NCBI GenBank assembly: GCA_963703855.1
Contig: CAVPFW010000026.1
Location: 62,001 to 126,000 of the forward strand
DNA: 64,000 nt
Origin: AP-15 sp963703855
GTDB lineage: Bacteria; Pseudomonadota; Alphaproteobacteria; ATCC43930; CGMCC-115725
Reading direction: 5' to 3'
A model generated the notes under the pieces. The model saw only the letters and a list, made by a program, of their open reading frames with translations. It was not told the DNA's origin and did not search any database. Position numbers and translations under genes: made by a program. Of this stretch, positions 55,160-64,000 are shown in pieces. Every line of letters starts with the position of its first letter. Position 1 is the first letter of the stretch.

Positions 55160-57463
55160 GTGCTGTCACGCAATCTCGAAAAGTCGCTGCATCGGGCGCT
55201 GGCCCATGCCAACGATCGCCGGCACGAATACGCCACCCTCGAACACCTGCTGCTGGCGCTGACCGAGGATCAGGACTCGGTCGCCGTGTTGCGCGCCTGC
55301 AGTGTCGACCTCGACCGGCTGCGCCGCGAGGTGCTGACCTATGTCGACAACGAGCTCGGCAACCTCGTCGCGGCGCACAAGGACGACGCCAAGCCGACGG
55401 CGAGCTTTCAGCGAGTGTTGCAGCGCGCCGCAATCCATGTCCAATCCTCGGGGCGCGAAGAGGTCACCGGCGCCAACGTTCTGGTCGCCATGTTCGCCGA
55501 GCGCGAGAGCCATGCCGTGTATTTCCTGCAGGAGCAGGACATGACCCGGTTTGACGCGGTCAACTACATATCGCACGGCATCGCCAAGGCGCCGGGGCGC
55601 ACCGAGACGCGGCGGGTTCAGGGCGCGGACGATGACGAACGCGGCGAGAAGTCGCAGAAGCGCAGTCACGACGCGCTCGACGCTTATTGCGTCAACCTGA
55701 ACAAGAAGGCCAAGGGCGGCCGCATCGATCCGCTGATCGGCCGCGAGGCCGAAGTCGAGCGTACGATCCAGATCCTGTGCCGGCGGTCGAAGAACAACCC
55801 GCTCTATGTCGGCGATCCCGGGGTCGGCAAGACCGCGATTGCGGAGGGGCTGGCGCGCCGCATCGTCCAGCGCGAGGTGCCCGAGGTGCTGGCGAATGCG
55901 ACGATCTATGCGCTCGACATGGGGGCATTGCTCGCCGGCACGCGCTATCGCGGCGATTTCGAGGAACGGCTCAAGGCGGTGCTGTCCGAGCTCGAAGCTC
56001 AGCCCGGCGCCATCCTGTTCATTGACGAGATTCATACGGTGATCGGCGCCGGGGCGACCAGCGGCGGGGCGATGGACGCCTCGAATTTGCTGAAGCCGGC
56101 ATTGGCCGGTGGCGTCATCCGCTGTATCGGCTCGACGACCTACAAGGAATACCGCAACTATTTCGAGAAGGACCGCGCGCTGGTGCGCCGCTTTCAAAAA
56201 ATCGACGTCAACGAGCCGACGGTCGAGGATTTAATCAAGATCCTGCGCGGCCTCAAACCCTATTACGAGCGCCATCACAAGGTGCGCTACACAACCGATG
56301 CGCTGCGCGCCGCGGTCGAACTGTCGCATCGCTATATCGGCGACCGCAAATTGCCGGACAAGGCGATCGACGTGATCGACGAGACCGGGGCGGCGCAGAT
56401 GCTGGTCCCCGAGAATCGCCGGCGCAAAACCATTACCGCGCGCGAGGTCGAGGCGGTTATCGCGACCATGGCGCGGATCCCGCCGAAGAGCGTGTCGCGC
56501 GACGATCGCGAGGTGCTCAGAAACCTCGATCGCGATCTGAAGACAATGGTGTTCGGCCAGGACAGCGCGATCGAGGCATTGGTTTCGGCGATCAAGCTCG
56601 CGCGCGCCGGATTGCGCGACGCCGAAAAACCGATCGGCTCCTATCTGTTTTCAGGACCCACTGGGGTCGGCAAGACCGAGGTGGCGCGCCAGCTCGCCCG
56701 CACCCTCGGCATCGAGATCACCCGCTTCGACATGTCCGAATACATGGAGCGGCATACTGTGTCGCGGCTGATCGGAGCACCCCCCGGCTATGTCGGCTTT
56801 GACCAGGGCGGATTGCTGACCGATGCGATCGACCAGCACCCGCACAGCGTGCTGCTGCTCGACGAGATCGAGAAGGCGCATCCCGATCTGTTCAACATCC
56901 TGCTGCAGGTCATGGATTACGGCAAGCTGACCGATCACAACGGCAAGAATGTCGATTTCCGCAACGTGATCCTGATCATGACGACGAATGCCGGCGCGTC
57001 GGATCTCGCCAAGCCGGCGATCGGCTTTGGCAGCGGCATCCGCCAGGGCGACGACCACGAAGCGATCAACCGCATGTTCACGCCGGAATTCCGCAACCGG
57101 CTCGATGCGACGATCTCATTCGCGGCGCTGTCGCCCGAGACGATCGGGCGGGTGGTCGACAAGTTCGTACTGCAGCTGGAAGAGCAGCTGGCCGACCGCA
57201 ACGTCACGATCGAGCTCGACCCCTCGGCCCGCGCCTGGCTCGCGGAGAAGGGCTATGACCCGCTGTTCGGCGCGCGACCGCTTGCCCGCGTGATCCAGGA
57301 GCACGTCAAGAAGCCTCTGGCCGAGGAGCTGCTGTTCGGCCGCCTGGCCAAGGGCGGGATCGTCCGGGTCACCAGGAAGCCGGACGAGGACGCGCTCGAT
57401 TTTGTCTTTGAGGAGCGTCCCGCCGCGCCGGCCGAGCCCAAGGAGCCGGCGCTGGTCGAGTAA
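55160..57463 (+). CDS. clpA: ATP-dependent Clp protease ATP-binding subunit ClpA
   Basis: 767 residues from GTG 55160 (VLSRNLEKSLHRALAHAN). A Clp-N domain of two repeats precedes two AAA modules with Walker A GDPGVGKTAIAEGLA and GPTGVGKTEVARQLA, Walker B LFIDEIHTVIGAG and LLLDEIEKAHPD, and the pore loop GAPPGYVGFDQGG. AIGFGSG near residue 615 supplies the ClpP-binding IGF-type loop. It unfolds substrates for ClpP. Confidence 0.97.
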   Translation: MLSRNLEKSLHRALAHANDRRHEYATLEHLLLALTEDQDSVAVLRACSVDLDRLRREVLTYVDNELGNLVAAHKDDAKPTASFQRVLQRAAIHVQSSGREEVTGANVLVAMFAERESHAVYFLQEQDMTRFDAVNYISHGIAKAPGRTETRRVQGADDDERGEKSQKRSHDALDAYCVNLNKKAKGGRIDPLIGREAEVERTIQILCRRSKNNPLYVGDPGVGKTAIAEGLARRIVQREVPEVLANATIYALDMGALLAGTRYRGDFEERLKAVLSELEAQPGAILFIDEIHTVIGAGATSGGAMDASNLLKPALAGGVIRCIGSTTYKEYRNYFEKDRALVRRFQKIDVNEPTVEDLIKILRGLKPYYERHHKVRYTTDALRAAVELSHRYIGDRKLPDKAIDVIDETGAAQMLVPENRRRKTITAREVEAVIATMARIPPKSVSRDDREVLRNLDRDLKTMVFGQDSAIEALVSAIKLARAGLRDAEKPIGSYLFSGPTGVGKTEVARQLARTLGIEITRFDMSEYMERHTVSRLIGAPPGYVGFDQGGLLTDAIDQHPHSVLLLDEIEKAHPDLFNILLQVMDYGKLTDHNGKNVDFRNVILIMTTNAGASDLAKPAIGFGSGIRQGDDHEAINRMFTPEFRNRLDATISFAALSPETIGRVVDKFVLQLEEQLADRNVTIELDPSARAWLAEKGYDPLFGARPLARVIQEHVKKPLAEELLFGRLAKGGIVRVTRKPDEDALDFVFEERPAAPAEPKEPALVE

Positions 57464-57510
57464 GTGCGACCCCGCCACGGCAGCGACGCGGCTCTCAGCA
57501 GAAGGCCGGC

Positions 57511-57973
57511 CTAAATTAGCGCGAAGGCCATCCGCTCCGCCGGGAGACTCGTAAGGATAGACATGCCGTAAGCGGCTTCGGCTCGAAGGCGTAGCCCATC
57601 CATTCCGCCATCGTAGCAAGCAACTCGCTTGCTAAGGGTGCTGGCATATCGCACAGGTCGCCGGAAATCGCTAATCCGAGCCGGTCGGCCACCTGATGGA
57701 AGTACCACTCAAGTCGGCGAGCACTCCCCCGCTCGATAAGGGCGATGAGGTGAAATTCGGGGCGGAGGCCGCGCTTTTCGTACGTGTTCAGCTCGCGAAG
57801 ACGAGCCTTTGGATCCGTTGTGCTTCCGACTTAACCCACGGCCTTTGGGGCCCGGCCCCATCATCGAAAAGCTCCACCTCTCCGTTCTCTGATACCACCT
57901 CGATCACATAGATATAGCCTTGCTCGTCGCGAGGAAATGCGCCGTCAGGCAGATGGCGGAGTACGTCCTGCGG
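57511..57973 (-). pseudogene. decayed or frameshifted gene of unknown function
   Basis: Three minus-strand frames in order carry coding-like sequence: GAFPRDEQGYIYVIEVVSEN followed by GEVELFDDGAGPQRPWVKSEAQRIQ; then (shift near 57795) RLRELNTYEKRGLRPEFHLI, ERGSARRLEWYFHQVADRLG and ASELLATMAEWMGYAFE; then (shift near 57573) AEAAYGMSILTSLPAERMAFALI to a TAG at 57513-57511. About 150 residues if joined, not recognised. No start codon precedes the first part. It directly follows the 50-residue gene on the same strand. Confidence 0.45.
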
Positions 57974-58097
57974 TTACTTTGATGAGGCGGTTGCGTAGCG
58001 CGGCTATGAGGGATCGGACGACTATGGGGTCCTGGTAGACGCGCCAGTGTTTCTTGCACCAGCCGGGTACCGAGATCTGAGCGGCGTTCGTTCGCAT
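57945..58097 (-). CDS. small 50-residue protein, unknown
   Basis: ATG 58097, five nt after GGGAG. The product MRTNAAQISVPGWCKKHWRV continues with YQDPIVVRSLIAALRNRLIK and ends VTAGRTPPSA. It is basic, amphipathic in the middle, and has one Cys and two Trp. It is not recognised. It runs into the start region of the decayed gene at 57511-57973 in another frame, so the two may once have been one reading frame or a coupled pair. Confidence 0.4.
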   Translation of the reverse strand: MRTNAAQISVPGWCKKHWRVYQDPIVVRSLIAALRNRLIKVTAGRTPPSA

Positions 58098-58591
58098 AGT
58101 CTCCCGACCGTATCACGGGCGGGTTGCGGGGCGGAGCCGAGCGCTGCGGCCAAGGCCCCCGGCCGCTAGGGAAGATGACGGATTTGCTGGTGGCGGATGC
58201 GGACTACGAAGCGACGCTGCGCCGGTATGAGAGATGCTGGCGGCCATCCGGCCACTGTTCCCTCTCTGCCCGGGGGGTGGAGAGGGTCGGGGTGAGGTGA
58301 ATTGCAGGGCGCCCGCGGACTCCCGCCTCACCCTCCCCATCGCTCTCGCAATGGGGCCCCTCCCTCTCCGCCCTGCGGCGGAGAGGGCGATAAGGCGGTA
58401 GCCCTAGGGATCGTCGTTATCGGGTCGTAATTGTTGGCGAATAACCTCGATCACCCCAAGTCACGCAGTGCCCACCAGATTCGCTTCTCGGCTTCGGTAG
58501 AGTTGCGCCGGAGGCTGCGCGCGACACGGGTCCGCCGCCGTAGCTTCATTCCCAACCGTGGCGCCAAATCCAAGCTGCGGAAGGGGTTCTC
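58098..58591. other. repeat-bearing gap, no gene
   Basis: Apart from the two hairpin repeats at 58260-58286 and 58362-58387 there is a short plus-strand frame at 58168 (MTDLLVADADYEATLRRYER) that breaks after about 20 codons. Shifting frame by an indel would extend it only a little further. Nothing else is recognisable. Confidence 0.4.
58260..58387. repeat. two GC-rich hairpin repeats, copies 3 and 4
   Basis: CCCTCTCTGCCCGGGGGGTGG plus AGAGGG (58260-58286) and CCCTCTCCGCCCTGCGGCGG plus AGAGGG (58362-58387) belong to the same family as 4733-4760 and 20669-20694. The 75 nt between them include CACCCTCCCCAT and TGGGGCCCC, so the unit may be a paired inverted repeat. Confidence 0.5.
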
Positions 58592-59749
58592 TCACTCCGC
58601 TTGTCGAAACGGGGAATATTCCGCAAGACCTTCGATCTTGCGCTCGACCATGTCGCGCTCGCGGGTCAGGAATTGCGCGACGGCGCGCCGAAAGCCGGGG
58701 TCGGGGATCCAATGGGCGCTGTATGTCGGCACCGGAAGGTAGCCGCGCTGAAGCTTGTGCGGACCCTGCGCGCCGGCCTCGACCCGCTTCAACCCACGGG
58801 CGATGGCGAATTCGATCGCTCGGTAATAGCAGCACTCGAAATGCAGGAATTTATAATCACCGTAGCTGCCCCAGTTGCGACCGTAAATCGTCTCCTTGCC
58901 CAATAGATTTAACGCGCCGGCAACGTACTTGCCAGCGCGCTGCGCCATTACCAGCACCACCTTTTCCGGCATGCGTTGGCCGATCAGCTCGAAGAATTTA
59001 CGGTTGAGGTAGGCTTGTCCCCATTTGCGGTCCGAGGTCGCGAGATAAAACCGGTAGAACGCGTCCCAATGCCGGGTCGTCAGATCCGTCCCGGTCAGCA
59101 CTTCGATTTCGATCCCTTCGGCCAATGCTTCGCGGCGCTCCTTTTTGACCGCCTTGCGCTTGCGCGAATTGAGCGCCGCGAGATAATCGTTGAAATCGCG
59201 GTAGCCCTCGTTGGCCCAGTGAAATTGCTGGCCGATGCGCTGCAGAAACCCGGCTTCGGTCAAGGCCTCCGCGTCCGAGCGCTCGGGAAAAGTGACGTGC
59301 ACCGAGGAGATTTGCCGGCGGCTGGCGAGTTCGACCATCGCCGCGATCAGGTGCGCGCGCGCCTGCGCCGCCGCCGCCGGGTGGAGCAGCAGCCGCGGCC
59401 CCGGCACCGGGGTGAACGGCACCGCCGAGATCAGCTTGGGATAATAACGTCCGCCGGCGCGCTCATACGCGTCGGCCCAGCCGTAATCAAAGACGTATTC
59501 GCCGTAGGAATGGGTCTTTGCGTAGAGCGGAGCCACACCGACGATGCTGCCGTCGGGTCCGGCGAGCGAAAGATGCTGCGGCGTCCAGCCGGTGCGCGCC
59601 GTCGTCGAGCCGCTGTCCTCGAGCGCGCTCAGAAAGGCATGGCAGACGCTGGGATTGAGGTCGCCGGCGCAGGCATCCCACGCCGCCGCTGGAATCTCCG
59701 CGATCGCGGCGTGGACGCGGACCGTGATCGCGGCGTCGCTGTTGTTCAT
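58592..59749 (-). CDS. FemAB-like / DUF482 GNAT-fold protein
   Basis: 385 residues from ATG 59749 (MNNSDAAITVRVHAAIAEIPAAAWDACAG). It has the DUF482 (peptidoglycan biosynthesis/recognition, FemAB-like) pattern: PLYAKTHSYGEYVFDYGWADAYERAGGRYYPKL, SVHVTFP, LQRIGQQFHWANEGYRDFNDYLAALNSRKRK, and EAGAQGPHKLQRGYLPVPTYSAHWIPDPGF. The double GNAT fold would transfer an aminoacyl or acyl group. The donor and acceptor are unknown. Confidence 0.87.
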   Translation of the reverse strand: MNNSDAAITVRVHAAIAEIPAAAWDACAGDLNPSVCHAFLSALEDSGSTTARTGWTPQHLSLAGPDGSIVGVAPLYAKTHSYGEYVFDYGWADAYERAGGRYYPKLISAVPFTPVPGPRLLLHPAAAAQARAHLIAAMVELASRRQISSVHVTFPERSDAEALTEAGFLQRIGQQFHWANEGYRDFNDYLAALNSRKRKAVKKERREALAEGIEIEVLTGTDLTTRHWDAFYRFYLATSDRKWGQAYLNRKFFELIGQRMPEKVVLVMAQRAGKYVAGALNLLGKETIYGRNWGSYGDYKFLHFECCYYRAIEFAIARGLKRVEAGAQGPHKLQRGYLPVPTYSAHWIPDPGFRRAVAQFLTRERDMVERKIEGLAEYSPFRQAE

Positions 59750-59923
59750 TAGGGCCTCGGGATTCGGGTCGGGAAAGGTCGTGTATCGCTCGTTTCTCTC
59801 ATGGGCGGCCGAGGCTCGAGGTTTCGTCAGCCCAGGATAGGGTTTGTGCCGGCTCTGTCCAGCGCCGCGAAACTGCCGCATTCGCTGCCTAACAGCGATC
59901 CGCATCCGAGGATCTGCGAAACG

Positions 59924-60569
59924 ATGCCGAAGACGAAAATGCGCGCGTTCCGCTCTATCGTGATCGCGCTGACGATGCTGTCCGCGACCCGCGGAGCCGC
60001 GCTGGCCGAGACTTCTCGGCGACGCCCGCATCGGCTTCAGCGCGGAGCGGGTCCTGGTGTTCGACGGGCGCAGCTATGTCGGCCGGATGTGGAACATGCC
60101 GGGCGAGCAGCGGCACGAGCAGGATCTGCCGTCGGCAAAGCCCGTGTTCATCCTGCACGCCGACAGCACGGTCGGCGACATCCTGCTGCCGCAATTGCAC
60201 ACCGCGGTCGAGTTCGTGCTGCCAAAGGCGCTGGCGGTCTTGGGCAGGCCGGGCCTGCTGGGCAGAGTGGTCGGGGAGGAGACGGTCAACGGCATTGCAA
60301 CAGCGAAATATGCGGTGGATAAGGACATCCCCGAGGGGCATCTCGCTGGGTCGCTGTGGCTCAGCGCAGACGGTATCCCGATGCGCTGCGACGGCACCTT
60401 CACCGGCAAGAAGGGGAAGATATCGACCGTGCATTGGGAGTTGCGCAACGTCAGGATCGGCAGCCAGGACGCAGCGCTCTTCGAGGTGCCTTCGGGATAC
60501 TCGAAACTGCCGCCCGAGGCGGCGGCGAGCTTGCTCGGCTTGCGCCTGGCGCCGCACCCCAAGAAGTGA
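59924..60569 (+). CDS. exported protein of unknown function, one frameshift
   Basis: ATG 59924 (an alternative lies at 59939) gives a signal peptide, MRAFRSIVIALTMLSATRGAALAE. At about 60011 one extra base shifts the frame, and LLGDARIGFSAERVLVFDG continues as SYVGRMWNMPGEQRHEQDLP and VVGEETVNGIATAKYAVDKD to 60569, about 214 residues joined. The beta-rich second half resembles LolA/LppX-like periplasmic lipid-binding folds by eye, and DUF4412-like proteins, but I do not assign it. It is upstream of the DUF1499 gene. Confidence 0.55.
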
Positions 60570-60658
60570 CGGCTTCGTGCTGACCCCGCCGCGAGGGTTC
60601 GTGGAAAAAGCTACCTTGGCCGGGTATGCGCTGACCGAGGCTGCAGAGGCAGGGACTG

Positions 60659-61444
60659 ATGACCGTCGCGACGACCTCCGCCGGGTTTCCCCGCAATCTA
60701 TTGCGCCATCTGCCGGCTCTCGGTTTTCTGCTGGCCGCGATCGCGGTGGCGCTGCTTGCGCTGGGCCCGATCGGCTGGCGCGCCGGCTGGTGGAATTTTC
60801 GCGTCGCATTCTTCTACCTGATGCCTTGGGCGGCCTATTTCGGCATCGCTGCCGTGGTCGTCTCGGCGCTCGGACTCTCCCTCGGGCGCTCCGCGATCAG
60901 CTGGCGCGGCGTCGCGATCGGTGCCCTTGCCTTTATCGCCGGCGCTCTGATCGCCTATGTGCCGTTGCACTACGACGCAATGCGCGGGAAATACCCGCCG
61001 ATCGACGATATCACGACCGACACCGCCAATCCGCCGGCCTTTGTCGCCGCGGTCCCGCTGCGCCAGGCCGAAGGCGACAACCCGGCCACCTATCAGGGCG
61101 CCAAGATCGCCGCGCTGCAACAGCGCGCCTATCCCGATATCGCCCCGCTCACCCTTGCAATCGCGCCGGCGCAGGCGTTCGCGCGGGCGCTCGACACCGC
61201 CCAGCGCATGGGATGGACAATCGTCGAAGGCGACCCGATCTCCGGACGGATCGAGGCGAGCGATCGCAGCCGCTGGTTCGGCTTCACCGACGATATCGTC
61301 ATCCGCATCGCCGGTTCGGGGAACGGCAGCCGCATCGACATGCGGTCCTCCTCGCGGCACGGGCGCGGCGATTTCGGAGTCAACGCTGCGCGCATCCGCG
61401 GCTATATGGCGGCGCTGCGCCAGTCCGTCGGGGGACACAACTAG
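60659..61444 (+). CDS. DUF1499 membrane protein
   Basis: 261 residues, ATG 60659. Three hydrophobic segments (LPALGFLLAAIAVALLALGPIGW, MPWAAYFGIAAVVVSALGL, GVAIGALAFIAGALIAYVPL) precede a soluble domain with PPIDDITTDTANPPAF and YPDIAPLTL, the DUF1499 signature, and WFGFTDDIVIRI with RSSSRHGRGDFGVNAARI. Function is unknown. Confidence 0.85.
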   Translation: MTVATTSAGFPRNLLRHLPALGFLLAAIAVALLALGPIGWRAGWWNFRVAFFYLMPWAAYFGIAAVVVSALGLSLGRSAISWRGVAIGALAFIAGALIAYVPLHYDAMRGKYPPIDDITTDTANPPAFVAAVPLRQAEGDNPATYQGAKIAALQQRAYPDIAPLTLAIAPAQAFARALDTAQRMGWTIVEGDPISGRIEASDRSRWFGFTDDIVIRIAGSGNGSRIDMRSSSRHGRGDFGVNAARIRGYMAALRQSVGGHN

Positions 61445-61619
61445 CCGCGGCCGAAGCCGGCGGCCGGGCGCGGACCAGCCGCCGAATCCACCTGGAGCCT
61501 GGCGGGCTCGTCTCTTGAAGCCATCGCGCCAAGGGTTAGATACATACCACCGGAAATAAGGCGCTTCGTGCAGCGTTCGCCGGGCGAACGAGGGGTCGGC
61601 GCCTCTGAGGTTTTCACGG

Positions 61620-62731
61620 ATGAAGCGGGTTTTGACAGCGCTCGTTCTGTCGGGCGGGATCTCTCTGACGGCGGGCGCGCCTTATCCTGTGCTCGCCGGC
61701 GCGCCGATACCCGAGGTGGGTGGTGCGGCGGTGACGAGCGTCGCCGGGATAGTCAGTCGAATCACCCCGGGGTGGTCGGCATCTCGGTCCGCGGGGAAGT
61801 GCGCGAGCAAAATCCGCTGGCCCAGGATCCGCTGTTTCGGCGCTTCTTCAACTTTGGCGACCAACCCATCGAGCGCGAAACCGAAGCTGCCGGCTCGGGC
61901 GTGATCATCGACGCCTCGCGAGGCTATGTGCTTACCAACAGCCACGTTGTCGAGAACGCAACCAACATCGAGGTCACGACCAAGGACAACCGCCGCTTCA
62001 ACGCGAAGCTGATTGGCCGTGATCCCGCTACCGACATCGCCGTGCTGCAGATCCCCGCCGCCAATCTGACCGCGGTGCCGATGGGCAATTCGAGCCGTTT
62101 GCAGGTTGGAGATTTCGTCCTGGCCGTTGGCAACCCGTTCGGTCTCGGCCAGACGGTGACCTCGGGGATCGTCAGCGCGCTCGGGCGCAGCGGTCTCGGC
62201 ATCGAAGGCTATGAGGATTTCATTCAGACCGATGCCTCGATCAACCCGGGCAATTCAGGCGGCGCGCTGGTCGATCTGCAAGGCCGGCTGGTCGGCATCA
62301 ACACCGCGATCCTGGCCCCCGGCGGCGGCAATGTCGGCATCGGCTTTGCCGTCCCGATCGACATGGCGCGCGATGTGATGGACCAGCTTACCCGTTATGG
62401 CGAGGTCCGCAGGGGACGGATCGGGGTGGCGATCCAGGACCTCACCCCCGACCTCGCTCGGGCGCTCGGCACCACGCGCACCGAGGGCGCCCTGATCGCC
62501 CGGGTCGAGCCGGGCTCGCCCGCACAGCGCGCCGGGTTGCGCAGCAGCGATCTGGTGGTGGCCGCCAACGGCGTGCCGATCCGCAGCGGGACCGAGCTGC
62601 GCAACCGCGTCGGCCTGGCGCCGATCGGCGACGAGATCGCGCTGACCGTCGAACGCGGCGGCTCGGAGCGCAACGTGACCGTGCGCATCGAGCAGGCCAC
62701 CGCCGAGCGCCAGCGCGTCGGGCGGCGCTGA
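61620..62731 (+). CDS. Deg-family periplasmic serine protease, single PDZ, one frameshift
   Basis: ATG 61620 begins a signal peptide, MKRVLTALVLSGGISLTAGA. At 61769-61772 one G of a run is missing, and the frame VVGISVRGEVREQNPLAQD then continues to 62731, about 370 residues joined. The catalytic triad is His in YVLTNSHVVENA, Asp in DPATDIAVLQI, and Ser in INPGNSGGALVD. One PDZ domain follows (IARVEPGSPAQRAGLRSSDLVVAANG), as in DegQ/DegS-size proteins. It degrades or folds envelope proteins. If the indel were real the product would lack export. Confidence 0.88.
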
Positions 62732-62737
62732 CCGCGA

Positions 62738-63671
62738 ATGGCGACGCAGCAAACCCCCTATCAGGTCCTCGGCGTCAAGCCGGATGCGAGCGCCGACGAG
62801 ATCCGCAAGGCTTATCGCAAGCTCGCCAAGGAACTGCACCCCGATCTGAACCCGGGCAAGCCCGAAGCCGAGGCGCGTTTCAAATCGGTCTCGGCGGCGT
62901 ACGATCTGCTCTCCGACGCGGACAAGCGGGCGCGCTATGATCGCGGCGAGATCGACGAGAGCGGCGCCGAGCGGCCGCCGCGCTATTCCTACCGCCCTCA
63001 CGCCGAGGGCGCCGAAGGCTGGAAGTACCGGCCTCAGGGCGAGATGGATCTGGGCGACCTCGAAGACCTGTTCGCCGCTTTCGGCTCGGCCGGCCGTGCG
63101 CGGCGCGGGGGGCGAAGCGGCGAGGGGATCCGGCTGCGCGGGGGTGACCGGAGCTTCACCCTGAGCATAGATTTCACCGAGGCGGCGAATGGCGGCAGGA
63201 AGCGCCTGTCGCTGAGCCCCGATGAGTGGCTCGACGTAACCATACCGCCCGGAATCGAAGACGGTCAGGTGCTGCGCTTGAAGGGTAAGGGGGGGCCGGG
63301 CTTTGGCGGCGGCGAGGCCGGCGACGCGCTGATCGAGGTGCATGTGGCGCCCCATCCGTTGTTCAAGCGCGACGGCGACGATATCCGGATCGAGCTGCCG
63401 GTCAGCCTCGCCGAGGCGGTGCTCGGCGCCCGGGTGACGGTGCCGACGGTCGCGGGGCCGGTGACGATGACCATCCCCAAGGGCTCCGATACCGGCGCGG
63501 TGCTGCGCCTGCGCGGCAAGGGAGTCCAGCGCGCAAGAAATCCCGGCGACCAATATGTGACGCTCGAAGGTCGTGATCGGATCCAGCGGCGATCCCGATC
63601 TCGCCGAATTCATCGAGAAATGGGCACCGCGGCATCCCGTTGACCCGCGCCAGGGGATGCCGTCGACATGA
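62738..63671 (+). CDS. cbpA: DnaJ-class co-chaperone CbpA-like, one frameshift
   Basis: About 311 residues if joined. J domain with HPDLNPGKPEAEARFKSVSAAYDLLSD near residue 36; no zinc-finger region; then the two C-terminal substrate-binding barrels (ITIPPGIEDG-like DVTIPPGIEDGQVLRLKGKG, VPTVAGPVTMTIPKGSDTGAVLRLRGKG). At about 63568-63570 an extra G moves the frame to VVIGSSGDPDLAEFIEKWAP, the normal CbpA ending, to 63671. It stimulates DnaK. The next gene, cbpM, overlaps by 4 nt. Confidence 0.88.
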
Positions 63672-64000
63672 TCGCGTTCGACGAACTGCTCGGCCGCCTC
63701 GGCGGGCTCGACCGGCGCGAGCTCGCCCGCTGGGTCGAAAACCGCTGGGTATTGCCCGAGCGGCGCGGCGGAACTTGGCTGTTTCACGAGGTCGACGTTG
63801 CCCGGGTCGAGCTGATCCTCGAAATCCGTCACGAGTTCGCGGTCGACGACGAGGCGGTGCCGCTGGTGCTCGGCCTGCTCGACCAGGTCTACGGCCTGCG
63901 CCGCCAGCTGCGCCGGCTGTGCGACGCGCTGGCGGCCCAGCCCTCCGAGGTGCAGGACGCGGTGAGGCGAACATTGCCGCCGAGGGACGACGATGGCCGG
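63668..64000 (+). CDS. cbpM: CbpM-like chaperone modulator, cut by the window end
   Basis: ATG 63668 overlaps the cbpA stop (ATGA). The visible 111 residues, MIAFDELLGRLGGLDRRELA, then WVENRWVLPERRGGTWLFHE and LLDQVYGLRRQLRRLCDAL, match the CbpM family, with a MerR-like helix and a long helix that inhibits CbpA's J domain. The frame is still open at base 64000, so the C-terminus is not seen. Confidence 0.75.
   Translation, partial: MIAFDELLGRLGGLDRRELARWVENRWVLPERRGGTWLFHEVDVARVELILEIRHEFAVDDEAVPLVLGLLDQVYGLRRQLRRLCDALAAQPSEVQDAVRRTLPPRDDDGR

Noticed and set aside
58168..58240. Short gene start MTDLLVADADYEATLRRYER
   Set aside because: The frame breaks after about 20 codons; even with an indel it runs into a hairpin repeat, so it cannot be supported as a gene.

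Overview
The window looks like chromosomal DNA of a high-GC alphaproteobacterium, most like a Rhodospirillales-type organism. Lineage pointers are a SciP (DUF1153) homologue, a polyhydroxybutyrate (PHB) locus with PhaR, ClpS-ClpA, HWE-type histidine kinase, DUF1499, DUF882 and DUF3309 proteins, and a PrkA/YeaH/SpoVR triad. No rRNA, tRNA or CRISPR array was seen.

Layout. 1-1990: a decayed OLD-like AAA ATPase gene, about 50-55% GC by eye, bracketed by copies of a 12-bp repeat. 1988-8816: acyl-CoA metabolism, RadC, a flavoprotein and a histidine kinase. 8867-9435: an IS110 fragment fused to a porin remnant. 9519-13865: MFS transporter, a DsbA/FrnE-like gene with in-frame TGA, a SnoaL protein and a luciferase-like monooxygenase. 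13901-18673: an L,D-transpeptidase, then phaB, phaA and phaC with divergent phaR. 18670-21933: trpF, trpB, trpA and a VOC protein. 22307-25115: sciP, a GT87-like membrane protein and three Flp pilin genes in different states of decay. 25171-30640: recQ, two cell-wall enzymes, small enzymes. 30666-34410: a 2-hydroxyacid dehydrogenase and an isocitrate dehydrogenase (IDH) locus in which a monomeric-type gene sits inside the remains of a dimeric-type gene. 34910-40400: LOG protein, AlkA-like glycosylase, rhomboid protease, and thiO-thiS-thiG under a TPP riboswitch. 40600-47043: regulators, a two-subunit CoA transferase, an OpgC-SGNH-SGNH operon. 47715-57463: prkA-yeaH-spoVR, tsaD, gpsA, clpS, clpA. 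57511-64000: a decayed unknown pair, a FemAB-like protein, exported proteins, a Deg-type protease, and cbpA-cbpM running off the end.

Most notable. First, the DsbA/FrnE-like gene has TGA where the first active-site Cys codon belongs, followed by a 7-bp stem-loop at the position and with the loop G expected of a bacterial SECIS element: a candidate selenoprotein. Second, a complete monomeric icd gene interrupts a dimeric icd gene whose three surviving pieces (start, early middle, end) lie in order around it. This is a snapshot of non-orthologous gene replacement.

Caution. At least seven otherwise well-preserved genes (phaR, recQ, icd, an unknown gene at 43.8 kb, an exported protein at 60.0 kb, the Deg protease, cbpA) are each broken by one 1-nt indel, six of them insertions. 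Sequencing error is the simplest explanation. The TGA is a substitution, so it does not fit that error type.
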